64,000 bases of DNA, from positions 21,746-85,745 of the forward strand of contig CALXXN010000009.1 of NCBI GenBank assembly GCA_944392695.1, in the 5' to 3' direction. Within the stretch, counting starts at the first letter, position 1; the number at the start of each line of letters is the position of its first letter. The translations under genes and the position numbers were made by a program. Below the pieces are notes generated by a model. The model was not told the origin of the DNA and did no database searches. It saw only the letters and a list, made by a program, of their open reading frames with translations. This document shows, piece after piece, positions 1 to 9,225 of this stretch. Source of the stretch: an uncultured Spirochaetales bacterium. Lineage in GTDB: Bacteria; Spirochaetota; Spirochaetia; Sphaerochaetales; Sphaerochaetaceae.

Positions 1-1
1 T

Positions 2-400
2 GCGCTTTCGCTTGGCTTCACCCATTCAGGGCTTTACATCAGGGCCTTGATGCAGGCTTATGACAGGCAGCTGTCAAAAGTCTACATGCTCCAGGCCAGG
101 GCGGAGGGTGAGGGCCGTGCCGCCCTTGTGCTCCAACACAGCTGGAGGGCTGTCCTGCCAGAACTTGTGACACTTGTCTGCCAGAGCGTGCCTACCATGC
201 TCGTATCCTCAGCTGCGCTTGAGAGCGTGTTCTCATATCCAGGACTTGGCTCATTGACAGTGGCAGCCATCGCACGCCGTGACAGTGCGACAATCACCGC
301 ATTGGTCCTGCTTGGGGCTGTGACCGGAGTCATCACATCAACCCTTGCTGATATTGTGCAGGGGCTTTGCGACAGGAGGCATGGCCATGAAGATGGGTAG
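2..400 (+). CDS. ABC transporter permease, DppB/OppB type (5' end missing)
   Basis: This is the C-terminal part of an inner-membrane permease of the peptide/nickel (DppB/OppB) ABC family; the reading frame is open from base 2, so the start lies outside the window. The visible part carries the family's cytoplasmic coupling-loop pattern (YMLQARAEG) followed by SAALESVFSYPGLG and a last membrane helix. It ends in TAG at 398-400 inside the start region of the second permease, so the two are translationally coupled. Substrate cannot be read from sequence; a peptidase follows in the same operon, which fits peptide uptake. Confidence 0.85.
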   Translation, partial: ALSLGFTHSGLYIRALMQAYDRQLSKVYMLQARAEGEGRAALVLQHSWRAVLPELVTLVCQSVPTMLVSSAALESVFSYPGLGSLTVAAIARRDSATITALVLLGAVTGVITSTLADIVQGLCDRRHGHEDG

Positions 401-1184
401 GTGTCTCACCTGGGTTGTCCTGGCATTGCTGCTGTTGTTCGCCCTGTCATCATTCCTCACAGTTGAAGCCGCGTCAGCCCTCCATTTGGATGACAGGCTG
501 CTCCATCCTTCCATGCAGCATCCATTTGGGACGGACAGCCTGGGGCGGGACCTGTCAGCCCGTTGTGCTGGTGCGCTGTTGAACTCAGTCATATGTGCTC
601 TTTCCGTGACACTGTCCTCAACAGGTCTTGCGATGGTGATCGCCTTCCTTGGACTTTATACGAAGTACCTTGATGGGCCGCTGATGCGCCTTTGTGATGC
701 GATGAAGGCCCTGCCATCGACATTGCTGGCGGTCTTGATGATGGTGGTGATGGGCCCAGGGCTGTTGAGCATCACGGCGGCCCTGGCTGCGGTCTTCACA
801 CCCCAGTGCGCCAGGGCCATCAGGGGCCGTGCCCGTGCTGTGATGAAGGAGGGCTATGTCGAGGCATCCATGGCCATGGGCCTTGGCCGTGCCCACGTGA
901 TAAGCCACACTGTGCTGCCTCACTGCCAGGGTGTGATGCTTACCCAGGCCCTCTTCATCTTCTCATCATCCATACTCGCAGAAGCAGGGTTGAGCTTCAT
1001 AGGGGCAGGCCTGCCAGCTGATGTGCCAAGCCTTGGTGGGATCCTCAACGAAGCCCGTGGTGTGATGCATCAGGCCTGGTGGATGCTGTTTTTCCCATCA
1101 ATGATCCTGCTGGTCCTGACCTGGGCCCTTCACTCGGCCTCGCCTGCGGGGTTAGGATCTTCATGGAGGAGGAAGGACATATGA
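387..1184 (+). CDS. ABC transporter permease, DppC/OppC type
   Basis: Second inner-membrane permease (about 265 residues) of a peptide/nickel-type ABC importer. It has an N-terminal membrane anchor, the HPFGTDSLGRDLSAR motif typical of DppC near residue 50, a coupling loop (YVEASMAMGLGRA) and several hydrophobic helices. I chose ATG 387 because AGGAGG at 374-379 sits at normal spacing; ATG 381 is only one base from it. It overlaps the upstream permease by 14 bases and its TGA overlaps the next start as ATGA. The dedicated ATPases and binding protein are not seen after it and may lie upstream of the window. Confidence 0.85.
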   Translation: MKMGRCLTWVVLALLLLFALSSFLTVEAASALHLDDRLLHPSMQHPFGTDSLGRDLSARCAGALLNSVICALSVTLSSTGLAMVIAFLGLYTKYLDGPLMRLCDAMKALPSTLLAVLMMVVMGPGLLSITAALAAVFTPQCARAIRGRARAVMKEGYVEASMAMGLGRAHVISHTVLPHCQGVMLTQALFIFSSSILAEAGLSFIGAGLPADVPSLGGILNEARGVMHQAWWMLFFPSMILLVLTWALHSASPAGLGSSWRRKDI

Positions 1185-2290
1185 TCACTGCTTTGGAATT
1201 GGAGGCGCTGGTGGAGGAAGCCACCGTGCTCTTGAAGGAAGCCTGTGTGATACCAGCTCCATCGCACCATGAGGAGCAGCGGGTGGATTTCATCACGTCG
1301 TGGCTCAGGAAGGAGGGTGTGGAGGACTTCCATGTAGATGAGGCCATGAACGTCATCATCAGCATCAATGATGATGGAGCCTGTCCACTTGATGTCTTCG
1401 CCGCCCACACAGATGTCGTCTTCCCCGATACCACGGCACTGCCGATGAGGGAGGATGGATTACTCCTCCACTGTCCTGGTGTTGGCGATGACACAGCCTC
1501 TTTCGTCGCACTCATGCTTTACGCCAGGGCGCTCCAGCGTGGGGATATAAAGGCAAAGGGCGGGGTGCTCTGTGTCTGTAACACTTGTGAGGAAGGGCTT
1601 GGCAATCTCAAGGGGGTGCGCCAGCTCTTTGATGATTACGGTGGACGCATCCGTTCGTTCACCTCATTCGATTCCAATCTTGGTGGGATTGTCACAGAGG
1701 CGGTGGGGTCGGAGCGTTATGAGATAAGTGTGCGTACAAAGGGAGGCCATTCCTTCGCCGACTTCGGTGCTGACAATGCGATCGCCCAGTTGTCATCGCT
1801 GATTTCAAAGCTCTACAAGCAGGATGTACGCAAGGACCGCCATGTGACTTACAACGTTGGTACGGTCACAGGTGGGACAAGTGTGAACACGATCGCCCAG
1901 GATGCCTCCTGTACTTACGAATACAGGGCGCTTGATGAGAAGGACCTCTCTACGATGCGCTGTGCACTCAATGTCTTGATATCTGGATGCAAGGCACGTG
2001 GCTGGGACATCGGGTGCAGGTGCATAGGGCAGCGTCCCTGCGGCATCGAGACGGACCAGTCAAGGTTGGTTGAGGCGGTCAGGCCGTTGATGGAGGAGGC
2101 TGGGCTGTCTACAAGGATGTGTATCTCATCAACTGATTGCAACATCCCTCTTTCGCTTGGAATTCCCGCGATCTGTTTTGGCCTCATCCGCTTCCATGGT
2201 GCCCACACGAGGGAGGAGTACGTGGAGCTTGATTCTTATCCTACAGGTTTAAAGCTTGGCTGGGATTATATTTCCAAGATTGTTGGATGA
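1181..2290 (+). CDS. M20 family metallopeptidase
   Basis: Predicted cytoplasmic zinc aminoacylase/peptidase (369 residues) of the M20 family, probably hydrolysing peptides delivered by the permeases upstream. Visible metal-site motifs are AHTDVV (about residues 75-80), GVGDDTA (about 100-106), CEEGLG (about 136-141, catalytic Glu plus metal Glu) and a C-terminal GAHTREEY with the last metal His. The start at ATG 1181 follows a strong GGAGGAGGAAGG at 1165-1176 and overlaps the permease stop. Peptidase T, carboxypeptidase and aminoacylase subgroups cannot be separated from motifs alone. Confidence 0.85.
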   Translation: MITALELEALVEEATVLLKEACVIPAPSHHEEQRVDFITSWLRKEGVEDFHVDEAMNVIISINDDGACPLDVFAAHTDVVFPDTTALPMREDGLLLHCPGVGDDTASFVALMLYARALQRGDIKAKGGVLCVCNTCEEGLGNLKGVRQLFDDYGGRIRSFTSFDSNLGGIVTEAVGSERYEISVRTKGGHSFADFGADNAIAQLSSLISKLYKQDVRKDRHVTYNVGTVTGGTSVNTIAQDASCTYEYRALDEKDLSTMRCALNVLISGCKARGWDIGCRCIGQRPCGIETDQSRLVEAVRPLMEEAGLSTRMCISSTDCNIPLSLGIPAICFGLIRFHGAHTREEYVELDSYPTGLKLGWDYISKIVG

Positions 2291-2307
2291 AATGGAGCAG
2301 AAAAGGC

Positions 2308-2337
2308 TTGACGCGCAAGTGTGCCTTAGGGTAGGAT
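2308..2337 (+). promoter_or_regulatory. Promoter of tRNA-Phe
   Basis: TTGACG (2308-2313), 18 bases, TAGGAT (2332-2337), about 34 bases before the tRNA 5' end. This fits a sigma70 promoter with short processed leader. Confidence 0.5.
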
Positions 2338-2370
2338 GCACATCGTTGCAGCTTAAAGCTGTGGCTGAAT

Positions 2371-2443
<73 letters not shown>

Positions 2444-2448
2444 CTGGG

Positions 2449-2482
2449 AAGGCTTCTGGAAACAGAGGCCTTTTCTCTTTTT
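2449..2482 (+). terminator. Rho-independent terminator after tRNA-Phe
   Basis: Ten-base-pair stem AAGGCTTCTG/CAGAGGCCTT (one G-T pair) closed by a GAAA tetraloop, followed by TTCTCTTTTT. It begins six bases after the tRNA. Confidence 0.9.
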
Positions 2483-2510
2483 CCAGCCCCATCCGACCAT
2501 CCAACACAGC

Positions 2511-2560
2511 AGTGAAGTGAGTGAAGTTACGAGTGAAGTGCAGTGAAGTTTTACTTCACT
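2511..2560 (+). repeat. 50-bp direct repeat, copy 1, with terminal hairpin
   Basis: Built from repeated AGTGAAGT words. The last 19 bases form a perfect hairpin AGTGAAGT-TTT-ACTTCACT. The second copy at 2668-2717 differs at only two positions. Both lie upstream of the AlbA_2-type regulator gene, in a gap that otherwise holds no gene. Confidence 0.9.
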
Positions 2561-2667
2561 ACACAGAATGGCTCATAAGCACATGATAAGTTTGTTATTT
2601 TGGCTGTCCATATCATAGAACAAAATAATTCTTTTACAAATAAAGTGTTAAAAGAAATGTAATATAT

Positions 2668-2717
2668 AGTGAAGTGAGTGAAGTCAAGAGTGAAGTGCAG
2701 TGAAGTTTTACTTCACT
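2668..2717 (+). repeat. 50-bp direct repeat, copy 2, overlapping a promoter
   Basis: Same 50-base unit as 2511-2560 (48 of 50 identical). Its final TTCACT (2712-2717) doubles as the -35 box of the promoter for the gene starting at 2758, so a protein bound here would control that promoter. Confidence 0.9.
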
Positions 2718-2740
2718 CGTAGTGAAATCTGGGTTATAAT
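2712..2740 (+). promoter_or_regulatory. Promoter of the AlbA_2-type gene
   Basis: TTCACT (2712-2717), 17 bases, perfect TATAAT (2735-2740). The -35 box is part of the hairpin at the end of repeat copy 2, which suggests repeat-mediated (auto)regulation. Confidence 0.6.
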
Positions 2741-2757
2741 CATGGTTGGAGGCGGCA

Positions 2758-4221
2758 ATGAGAATTGAAGAACTAGTACCTGGTTTGAATTTGGAAGATG
2801 GCACTACTGAGTTCAAAAGAATTATTGAGGAGGGGCGGCCGGAGGATTCAGGAAAGCAGAAGGAAATCTCTTGGCTTAAAACTATTGCTGCCTTCGCAAA
2901 TACAAGTGGCGGGACTATCTATATAGGGGTGGACAACAAGAGCCACGAGGTCATCCCATTGGATCATGACACTACTGATAAGATTGCCCCCATGATTCAG
3001 CGCTTGGTAAGGCAACGGCTTGAACCTGAGGTTTCCTATGACATATCAGTTTTGCCCGTCAAGCTATCAAGTCAGACCCGTTATGTAATCAAGGTGTCTG
3101 TTCCGAAGAGCAAGGTCCTACCTGTGACCTTGCATGAAGATGGACTGCTTGGGATTTATGTCAGGAATTTCTCTAGCTCCGTACTGGCAAGTCCTTGGCA
3201 GATCCGGGATCTTATCCTGCTGAGTGATAATACTCCTTACGACCAGCCTATGACTGATGAAGTTTACAATCCTGATGAATTTGAGACATTGCGTGCTGTC
3301 TACAGAGAACGGATTGGCCGTGAACTGGATGCAAAGGTCCTGGTTTCAGCTGGTTTCATGAATGAGCAGGGTAAACTGAGTAGGGGGGCATTGCTATTCA
3401 AGGATGGACATGCTGATAAAAAGACAAAGACTGTATGCTCACAATGGCCTGGTATAAATAAAGGTGGTCCTGTGGTGATTGCATCAGCTGAGTTTGAAGG
3501 CAACATTTTGGACATCATACAGTCTGTCATTGGTTTTGTCGCCAACCATTCTGCCAATGGATACAAGAAAGAAGCGGATTCACGGGTTGACTTCTTCTCG
3601 TATCCTGCACGCTCTGTTACAGAAGGTATAGTCAATGCTGTCGCTCATAGGAACTACTATATTGATGGAAGCCAGATATCTGTTGATCTTTTTCGGGACC
3701 GTTTGGAAATCACATCACCTGGTTCGTTGCTTGGAGTTTCCTCGCTTGATAGGGAGAAGAACATCTCTTCAATCATGCCAAGTCGCAGGAACGAGGTGAT
3801 TTGCAACATCCTTGTCTACTGCCGCTATATGGAGTCAAAAGGATCCGGATTTGACAAGATTGCAGAGGATTATATTGGCAAGGGAGAAGCTTTCAGGCCA
3901 TTTGTATCGGCAAATGGAACCTCATTCACGTTGACACTTCCTGATTTGACATACCCTGCTGGAGTCATAGATGAAGATTCCATTCCGCCTGTATTCACAG
4001 AAACCGTACTTGAGGGTAGGAACGATTTGCAGATTCTTTCATTCTGCTACCAGAAAGCCAGGACTGTGAAGGAAATCGCAGAATACATAGGTGTCAAACC
4101 AAGCACTTTTTTTCGTAAGGATGTCCTTGGATCTCTTGTCAGCAAGGCATGTCTCATAGAGGACAACTCTTCTTCTCCAGTACGGTACCAATCAAACCAT
4201 GCCAAGGTCTTTGTCATGTGA
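2758..4221 (+). CDS. AlbA_2/Schlafen-type ATP-binding transcriptional regulator
   Basis: A 487-residue cytoplasmic protein of the putative DNA-binding family that joins an N-terminal AlbA_2 (Schlafen-like) domain (TEFKR near residue 17 and FANTSGGTIYIGVDN near residue 50), a middle GHKL/HATPase_c_4-like region (VTEGIVNAVAHRNYY, RNEVICNIL, GSGFDKI) and a C-terminal winged-helix part (KEIAEYIGVKPSTF). The family is described only loosely, as ATP-binding regulators. ATG 2758 has GGAGG at 2748-2752; an in-frame TTG at 2746 is less likely. Repeats with hairpins overlap its promoter, so autoregulation is a fair guess. Base composition is more AT-rich than the neighbours, consistent with acquisition next to tRNA-Phe. 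Confidence 0.8.
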   Translation: MRIEELVPGLNLEDGTTEFKRIIEEGRPEDSGKQKEISWLKTIAAFANTSGGTIYIGVDNKSHEVIPLDHDTTDKIAPMIQRLVRQRLEPEVSYDISVLPVKLSSQTRYVIKVSVPKSKVLPVTLHEDGLLGIYVRNFSSSVLASPWQIRDLILLSDNTPYDQPMTDEVYNPDEFETLRAVYRERIGRELDAKVLVSAGFMNEQGKLSRGALLFKDGHADKKTKTVCSQWPGINKGGPVVIASAEFEGNILDIIQSVIGFVANHSANGYKKEADSRVDFFSYPARSVTEGIVNAVAHRNYYIDGSQISVDLFRDRLEITSPGSLLGVSSLDREKNISSIMPSRRNEVICNILVYCRYMESKGSGFDKIAEDYIGKGEAFRPFVSANGTSFTLTLPDLTYPAGVIDEDSIPPVFTETVLEGRNDLQILSFCYQKARTVKEIAEYIGVKPSTFFRKDVLGSLVSKACLIEDNSSSPVRYQSNHAKVFVM

Positions 4222-4274
4222 ATCAGAGTCCTACGCACTCCATTCCTCTGCTATCATAGGGGTGGAGTGTGAAT

Positions 4275-5498
4275 ATGAAGAGAGTACTATTCGCTGTTTC
4301 TCTTATCGTGGTGGGCCTGCTTGTTGTCTCTTGTGACAACAGTACTCCTGAAAGCCCACAAACCTATTATCTCCCTCATTTTGCTGGAGGGTCGATTTCC
4401 AGCCGCGGCTTGATTGATATGGGTGACTGGGATGATTTCGGTACGGCCACCTCGGTCATGACATATGCTCCAATGATGACAGCACTGATTCCTGTAGAAG
4501 GCACGTCCAGTGAGGTTGAGGGGATTATTCATGATTCATATGGTGATTTCAACATCTACGGATTTAAAGCTTCTTATAGCATGGAGACGCTGAGCATTGA
4601 TGAAGACCATATGTATATCCGCTACTATGTGAGTGATAGTAAGACTAAAACAATTGCAGGTGTCATAGACTATTATCTGGATCTCAATAGTTATCGCTTC
4701 TCGTATAGGGAAATCGTTGCTTTGACGCTTGGCTTTAAAGACCGATATCTTGAGCCATCCATCCTATCAATCGAACTTGATAATGTTGCATTGGAACCAG
4801 ACGGGAGTTTTTCCGCCGGTGAAAACCGTAATGCCATCGTAGATTTCGTTGATATCACCTCGACTGGTGACGGCATACTCACAAGGACCTATCCGCATAT
4901 GAGGAGTAGTAAAGGGGTTTTAGCTGTCTTCCTGGATCCTCGTGAGCTAGGACGCTTTGATATTTCGATTGGACCAGATGATGTCAAACCAATACTCGAG
5001 GACTTGATTGGCCCAAATTACTCGATCGACAATGAAGAAGAGGCAAAGAATTTCGGACATGATGTGTTCCAGTATCTTCTGAACCAGTTCTATCAAAGTG
5101 GAGGATCCCTCTCAAGTCATGATCCTAGAAGTGGCGGTCATGATTTGTATGACACCTATGATGAGTATCGCAGGGACTCAATCAGGGCAATGAAGAACCA
5201 TCATCCTCGACAGGATGATTTCTTCACTCCAACTGAGGACTTTATTGTCTTTGAGTATGACACCATGAAAGCTGCGACTTTGAGTACAGGTGTTGATATC
5301 ACTTCAATAGAGCAAGGCCAGCTTGTTGACGATAAGGACAAGCTTGCAAAAATGGGATTCGCTGCTTTCTATCCTGAAGTTTTTGATGATGGCTTCACTA
5401 TAGATGAATTCATCGAAACCCACCTGCACAAGGCAGGTGTTGAGGATGATGCGTACATCCAGTCTTATATCGATGGTTGGAAGAATGATTGGAAATAG
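4275..5498 (+). CDS. Lipoprotein of unknown function
   Basis: A 407-residue protein with a clear lipoprotein signal: Lys-Arg, hydrophobic stretch and lipobox VVSC with the lipidated Cys at residue 20. The rest has many Asp, Tyr and Ser residues and no motif I recognise. ATG 4275 is preferred over GTG 4269 because GGTGGAG at 4261-4267 then has normal spacing. It follows the AlbA_2-type gene by about 50 bases and faces the ATPase gene on the other strand with only four bases between stops. Probably anchored in the inner or outer membrane. Confidence 0.75.
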   Translation: MKRVLFAVSLIVVGLLVVSCDNSTPESPQTYYLPHFAGGSISSRGLIDMGDWDDFGTATSVMTYAPMMTALIPVEGTSSEVEGIIHDSYGDFNIYGFKASYSMETLSIDEDHMYIRYYVSDSKTKTIAGVIDYYLDLNSYRFSYREIVALTLGFKDRYLEPSILSIELDNVALEPDGSFSAGENRNAIVDFVDITSTGDGILTRTYPHMRSSKGVLAVFLDPRELGRFDISIGPDDVKPILEDLIGPNYSIDNEEEAKNFGHDVFQYLLNQFYQSGGSLSSHDPRSGGHDLYDTYDEYRRDSIRAMKNHHPRQDDFFTPTEDFIVFEYDTMKAATLSTGVDITSIEQGQLVDDKDKLAKMGFAAFYPEVFDDGFTIDEFIETHLHKAGVEDDAYIQSYIDGWKNDWK

Positions 5499-5502
5499 GG
5501 TG

Positions 5503-6804
5503 TCAGAACATCTTTTCCAATAGGTTCTTGTCCAATAGGAAGTCGAAGAGGGGTACGAAGAGTATGCCCTCTTCGTTGTACCAAGGCTTGAAATTCCCAC
5601 TTGTGATGACCACCTTCCTGAAAGCATCAGGAATCTGACGAAGTGATTCCAGTTCCTGATCCATCTTCACCTGGTCTGGTATCATGAGTGCTGATTGTAT
5701 GTAGACCCTGGAAGAAGCATTGTTCACAACGAAGTCCACTTCGAATTGACGTCTTTCTGAATGTCCGTCTTTCACAAAATTCTTGTATGTGACTCCTGTG
5801 TCCACATTCAAGCCCCTTTGGATGAGTTCGTTGTAGATGATGTTCTCCATTATGTGACTCTCTTCCTGCTGTCTGAAATTCAGAATGGCGTTCCTAAGTC
5901 CAATATCTGTGTAGTAGTACTTTGGCTGTGTTGAGATGTGTTTACGGCCTTTGACATCATATCGTTCCGCTGCTTTGACTATGAAGGCTTCATCCAGAAA
6001 TTTGATGTATTTCTTGATTGTTGGTTCGCTGACCCCTTTCATCTTATTCGAGGCGAAGGTGTTTGCGATTTTTGATGGATTGAGAGGAGAGCCAATGGCG
6101 GATGCGATGACTTTCATCAACTCCCTCATGCCTGTGTCGTCTTTGAGGTCGTTGTGTTCAACCAGGTCTGCAAGGTAGATCTGTTCATTCAAGTTGGCAA
6201 GATATTTAGTCTTGTTCACATCTCCTTGCTCGAATAGGACATGTGGCAGTCCTCCGTAATATGTGTAGTCACGCCAAGCCTCGCTCTTCTCCAAGCCTGA
6301 TGCGGCAAGGTACTCGGAAAAAGACAGCGGAGCGATATGGATGGTGTCACCGCGGTCTCGGAATTCCGTCCGGATATCACTAGAGAGGAATCTTGAGTTG
6401 CTACCTGTCACGTAAACATCAGTATTGCCTTTCCGCATGAGTCCGCTGAGTATCCCATAAAGCCTGATAGGCTGGTCCCTGTCTTTCATTTCCTCTTTGC
6501 TGATGGCGAACTGTGCTTCATCGAGAAGTATGTAATACATCTTCTTGGAATCAGTCATATGCTGTTTGATATAATCTTTGAGCAAATCTGGATTCCTAAG
6601 ATCCTTGAAATCGTCATCATCCAAGGCAATCGGAATGATGCATTCTTCCTCAACACCATGTTCCAAGAGATAGTTGTGGAATAGGGTGAAGAGCAGGAAT
6701 GACTTCCCACATCTTCTGATTCCTGTGATTACTTTGATCATTCCGTTGCCAATTTTCGATACCAGCCGATTCAGGTATTCATCGCGCTGTATGGTCATTC
6801 TCAT
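5503..6804 (-). CDS. AAA_14/DUF4143-type ATPase
   Basis: A 433-residue P-loop ATPase. The N-terminal AAA_14 domain has Walker A GIRRCGKS near residue 28 and Walker B YYILLDEAQ near residue 93; a sensor-like VTGSNSRFL follows, then a winged-helix region (SEPTIKKYIKFLDEA) and a C-terminal DUF4143-like, PD-(D/E)XK-like part (RRQFEVDFVV). Such proteins are widespread and variable in copy number; the function is not established. The region upstream (6805-6890) is AT-rich. A distant relative with the same plan is at 60137-61294. Confidence 0.85.
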   Translation of the reverse strand: MRMTIQRDEYLNRLVSKIGNGMIKVITGIRRCGKSFLLFTLFHNYLLEHGVEEECIIPIALDDDDFKDLRNPDLLKDYIKQHMTDSKKMYYILLDEAQFAISKEEMKDRDQPIRLYGILSGLMRKGNTDVYVTGSNSRFLSSDIRTEFRDRGDTIHIAPLSFSEYLAASGLEKSEAWRDYTYYGGLPHVLFEQGDVNKTKYLANLNEQIYLADLVEHNDLKDDTGMRELMKVIASAIGSPLNPSKIANTFASNKMKGVSEPTIKKYIKFLDEAFIVKAAERYDVKGRKHISTQPKYYYTDIGLRNAILNFRQQEESHIMENIIYNELIQRGLNVDTGVTYKNFVKDGHSERRQFEVDFVVNNASSRVYIQSALMIPDQVKMDQELESLRQIPDAFRKVVITSGNFKPWYNEEGILFVPLFDFLLDKNLLEKMF

Positions 6805-6949
6805 TTTAGATTTTTCCAGTTCTAATAAGTTTTCTAAAATGTAACATGCGCCAAAGGGTTGTCAATGTTCATTTTACTTTTTTTACGGATTTGAGGAAAA
6901 ATAAAATACACAGCAGGAGTGAATGGAAGAAGCTTGGTCTGTAGAATAA

Positions 6950-6976
6950 CTGATGGCCACTCGAAGTGGCCACCAG
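6950..6976 (-). terminator. Stem-loop after the 6998-8338 lipoprotein gene
   Basis: On the minus strand CTGGTGGCCACT pairs with AGTGGCCATCAG (12 bp with one G-T pair that only forms on this strand), loop TCG, about 21 bases after the stop. The following T tract is poor (TTATTCT), so termination may be weak. Confidence 0.55.
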
Positions 6977-6997
6977 TGTTGGGAATCAGTCATCAAA

Positions 6998-8338
6998 TCA
7001 TTGATACTCGTACGGCCCATAAGAGACCTTGCGTCCTCTATCCCTGTCATCATCGTCCAAGACAAGACGCTCCCGTCCTTCGATATCTTCCTCAAGGATA
7101 TCATCATCGATTCCTATGTTCTCGAAATCATCTTCCCTCAGCGGGGTGGCCGTTGTGATGATGTCTTCGAATTCATCATGCCTGTATCCTTCTGGGAAAT
7201 CGGCGATGTAAATGTTCTTCTTTTCAGAATCCGTGCCTTCAGAAACGATTATGTTGTTCACACCATTGATTGCTCCTGTTCCATTTACATCCCTGATGAT
7301 GCTGTGGATGTAGGTGGCTCCTTCGAGGTAGGGGGCATCTGAGTTGATGAAGACCAGATTATTGCCTGGATTTGAGACCTGGCGCACGATGAGACCATTG
7401 ATAACTCCTGATACGTTCTTCAAGTTTTGGACAGTGCTTTTCCTGAAGTCAATCTCGAAGTCATCATCATCGCCTCCAAGCATCTTGAGTGCGTTGTGGT
7501 CGATTTCCTCGAAGACCATGTTCCTGAACTCAAGCTCGAACTCGATGTCATCATGTTGGAAGCTTGGTGCGGTGATACCCTGTATGGCTGTGGTCCCAGT
7601 CCTGTTCCAGTCCGCATCAAAACCACCAATCAAGCGCAGTTCCAGCTCTGTGTCATCACCTGTGAAGCCAAGGGAGTTGAAGTCTATCGTTTCAACGGAG
7701 GAAGTGCCTGTGGTGGCTTGGAACTTGATTGTGAGTTCCACGTCATCGTCATGACGCTGTGCGTTCCCCTCAACGAAGGACTTGACCTGCTTAATGCTGT
7801 TGTAGGGGCTCTCTTTTGAGCCATCGCCACCATCAGCGGCATTGAGGTCGAAATAGACACCGCGTTCAAAGGTCGGTTTGATGTAGCGGATCAGCTCAGG
7901 AGCGATGATGATGGTCTCGTCTTCACCATTGCCAATTGCCGCCTTGATTTCACTGATGAGACTGCGCCAGTTGCTATTCTTCTTAAGCTCAGCCCTGTTT
8001 ATCTCCCACTCGTCAAAGACGAAGCCTGGACGTGGATTGACCTGGTAGGGGATGTCCCTGTTGGGTACTGTGACGGTGGCACTGAACTCAATGTCGTTTG
8101 TGCCAGTGCTTGTGTTTGTACTTGTTGGTTCGAGAAGCCCTGTAATGTCTTCCCCTGCGACAATGACCTCGCCGGAAACGAATGCCGTCGCGTTGTTGAT
8201 TGATCTTGCTGAAGCATTTCCAGCAGATCCCTGGACCCTTACCTCCGCTGTTGTCTCACCGCTTGGTCCTGAACAGGACACGGCGGTGATGATGAGGACA
8301 AGCGCTAAGAAGGCAAGCAGTTTTCTGTTTGTGATCAT
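6998..8338 (-). CDS. Lipoprotein with beta-helix-like region and acidic C-terminus
   Basis: A 446-residue secreted lipoprotein: signal MITNRKLLAFLALVLIITAV followed by Ser-Cys as the end of the lipobox. The central part contains GDGSKESPYNSI, a pattern often seen at the start of right-handed beta-helix (pectate-lyase-like) repeats in surface proteins, followed by segments rich in Asn, Ile and Val. The C-terminal 60 residues are strongly acidic (runs of Asp/Glu). ATG 8338 has GGGAGA just upstream; the open frame extends further but without a better start. Function unknown; surface binding or adhesion is possible. Confidence 0.7.
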   Translation of the reverse strand: MITNRKLLAFLALVLIITAVSCSGPSGETTAEVRVQGSAGNASARSINNATAFVSGEVIVAGEDITGLLEPTSTNTSTGTNDIEFSATVTVPNRDIPYQVNPRPGFVFDEWEINRAELKKNSNWRSLISEIKAAIGNGEDETIIIAPELIRYIKPTFERGVYFDLNAADGGDGSKESPYNSIKQVKSFVEGNAQRHDDDVELTIKFQATTGTSSVETIDFNSLGFTGDDTELELRLIGGFDADWNRTGTTAIQGITAPSFQHDDIEFELEFRNMVFEEIDHNALKMLGGDDDDFEIDFRKSTVQNLKNVSGVINGLIVRQVSNPGNNLVFINSDAPYLEGATYIHSIIRDVNGTGAINGVNNIIVSEGTDSEKKNIYIADFPEGYRHDEFEDIITTATPLREDDFENIGIDDDILEEDIEGRERLVLDDDDRDRGRKVSYGPYEYQ

Positions 8339-8472
8339 AGTTTTGTCTCCCTGTGGCTGTGGGATTGTCCGTTTCACAACCACAGTGGAACTATGACATG
8401 GCTTTGCAAGATCACAAAGTGAAAAAGTCACAAAAAATCAACAAAATACAAGATCAGTACTCGCAGTACCGC

Positions 8473-9225
8473 TCAGAAAGCCCCCTGTCCGCCATCTACA
8501 GGCATGATCGCACCTGTGATGTATGAGGCCTGGTCGCTTGCCAGGAAGGCAGCCATGCTGGCGATATCATCCGCACTGCCGAAGCGTCCCATCGGAATGC
8601 TCCTGGCTATGTTCTCCTTATGACGGCGCTCTGCTTCCTTGTCCATGTTGGTCACATTCCAGATGTTGGTTTCGATGGCACCAGGTGCGATCGCATTGAC
8701 CCTTACACCCTTGGATGCAAGCTCTATGGCCCATACACGTGTGAACTGTGAGACCGCCGACTTCGCACCAATGTACATTGAAAGCCCTGCAGCTGGATGG
8801 TCAGCACCGACAGAAGACATGTTGAGGATCATCCCCTTGGCCGCGATGATGCAGGGGAGGGTGCGTACAGTCAGTGCGACCAAGGCCCTTACATCAAGAC
8901 TGAATGCCTTGTCGTAGTCTTGGACGGTGATTTCAGTGATTTGCTGTACCGGGCACCAGCCTGCGTTGTTCACGAGTACATCGAGCTTTCCACCGAATTC
9001 TTTTTCGACATAGCGGCCAATCTCCTCGACAACGGCATCATCTGTGATATCCCCAGCAAGCCAGGTGATGTTCGGATTGCCATCAGCTGTCTCTTTCAAT
9101 GAAGACTCATGCCTTGCCACGATCAGGACACGGGCTCCTTCTGAGGCGTAGCGGCGTGCTATGGCGCGGCCGATTCCAGAGCCACCTCCTGTCACAATGG
9201 TAGTCTTGTTTGTCATGTCGTACAT
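8473..9225 (-). CDS. Short-chain dehydrogenase/reductase (SDR)
   Basis: A 250-residue classical SDR, a cytoplasmic NAD(P)-dependent oxidoreductase. Visible motifs are TGGGSGIG (cofactor loop, about residues 12-19), NNAG (about residue 88), the catalytic Ser of MSSVG and YIGAK with the catalytic Tyr and Lys. The C-terminus ends in VDGGQGAF, usual for FabG-like enzymes. ATG 9225 follows GGAGG with seven bases. Substrate unknown: sugar-alcohol or 3-oxoacyl reductases look alike. It stands alone between a lipoprotein and a sugar ABC ATPase. Confidence 0.85.
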   Translation of the reverse strand: MYDMTNKTTIVTGGGSGIGRAIARRYASEGARVLIVARHESSLKETADGNPNITWLAGDITDDAVVEEIGRYVEKEFGGKLDVLVNNAGWCPVQQITEITVQDYDKAFSLDVRALVALTVRTLPCIIAAKGMILNMSSVGADHPAAGLSMYIGAKSAVSQFTRVWAIELASKGVRVNAIAPGAIETNIWNVTNMDKEAERRHKENIARSIPMGRFGSADDIASMAAFLASDQASYITGAIMPVDGGQGAF

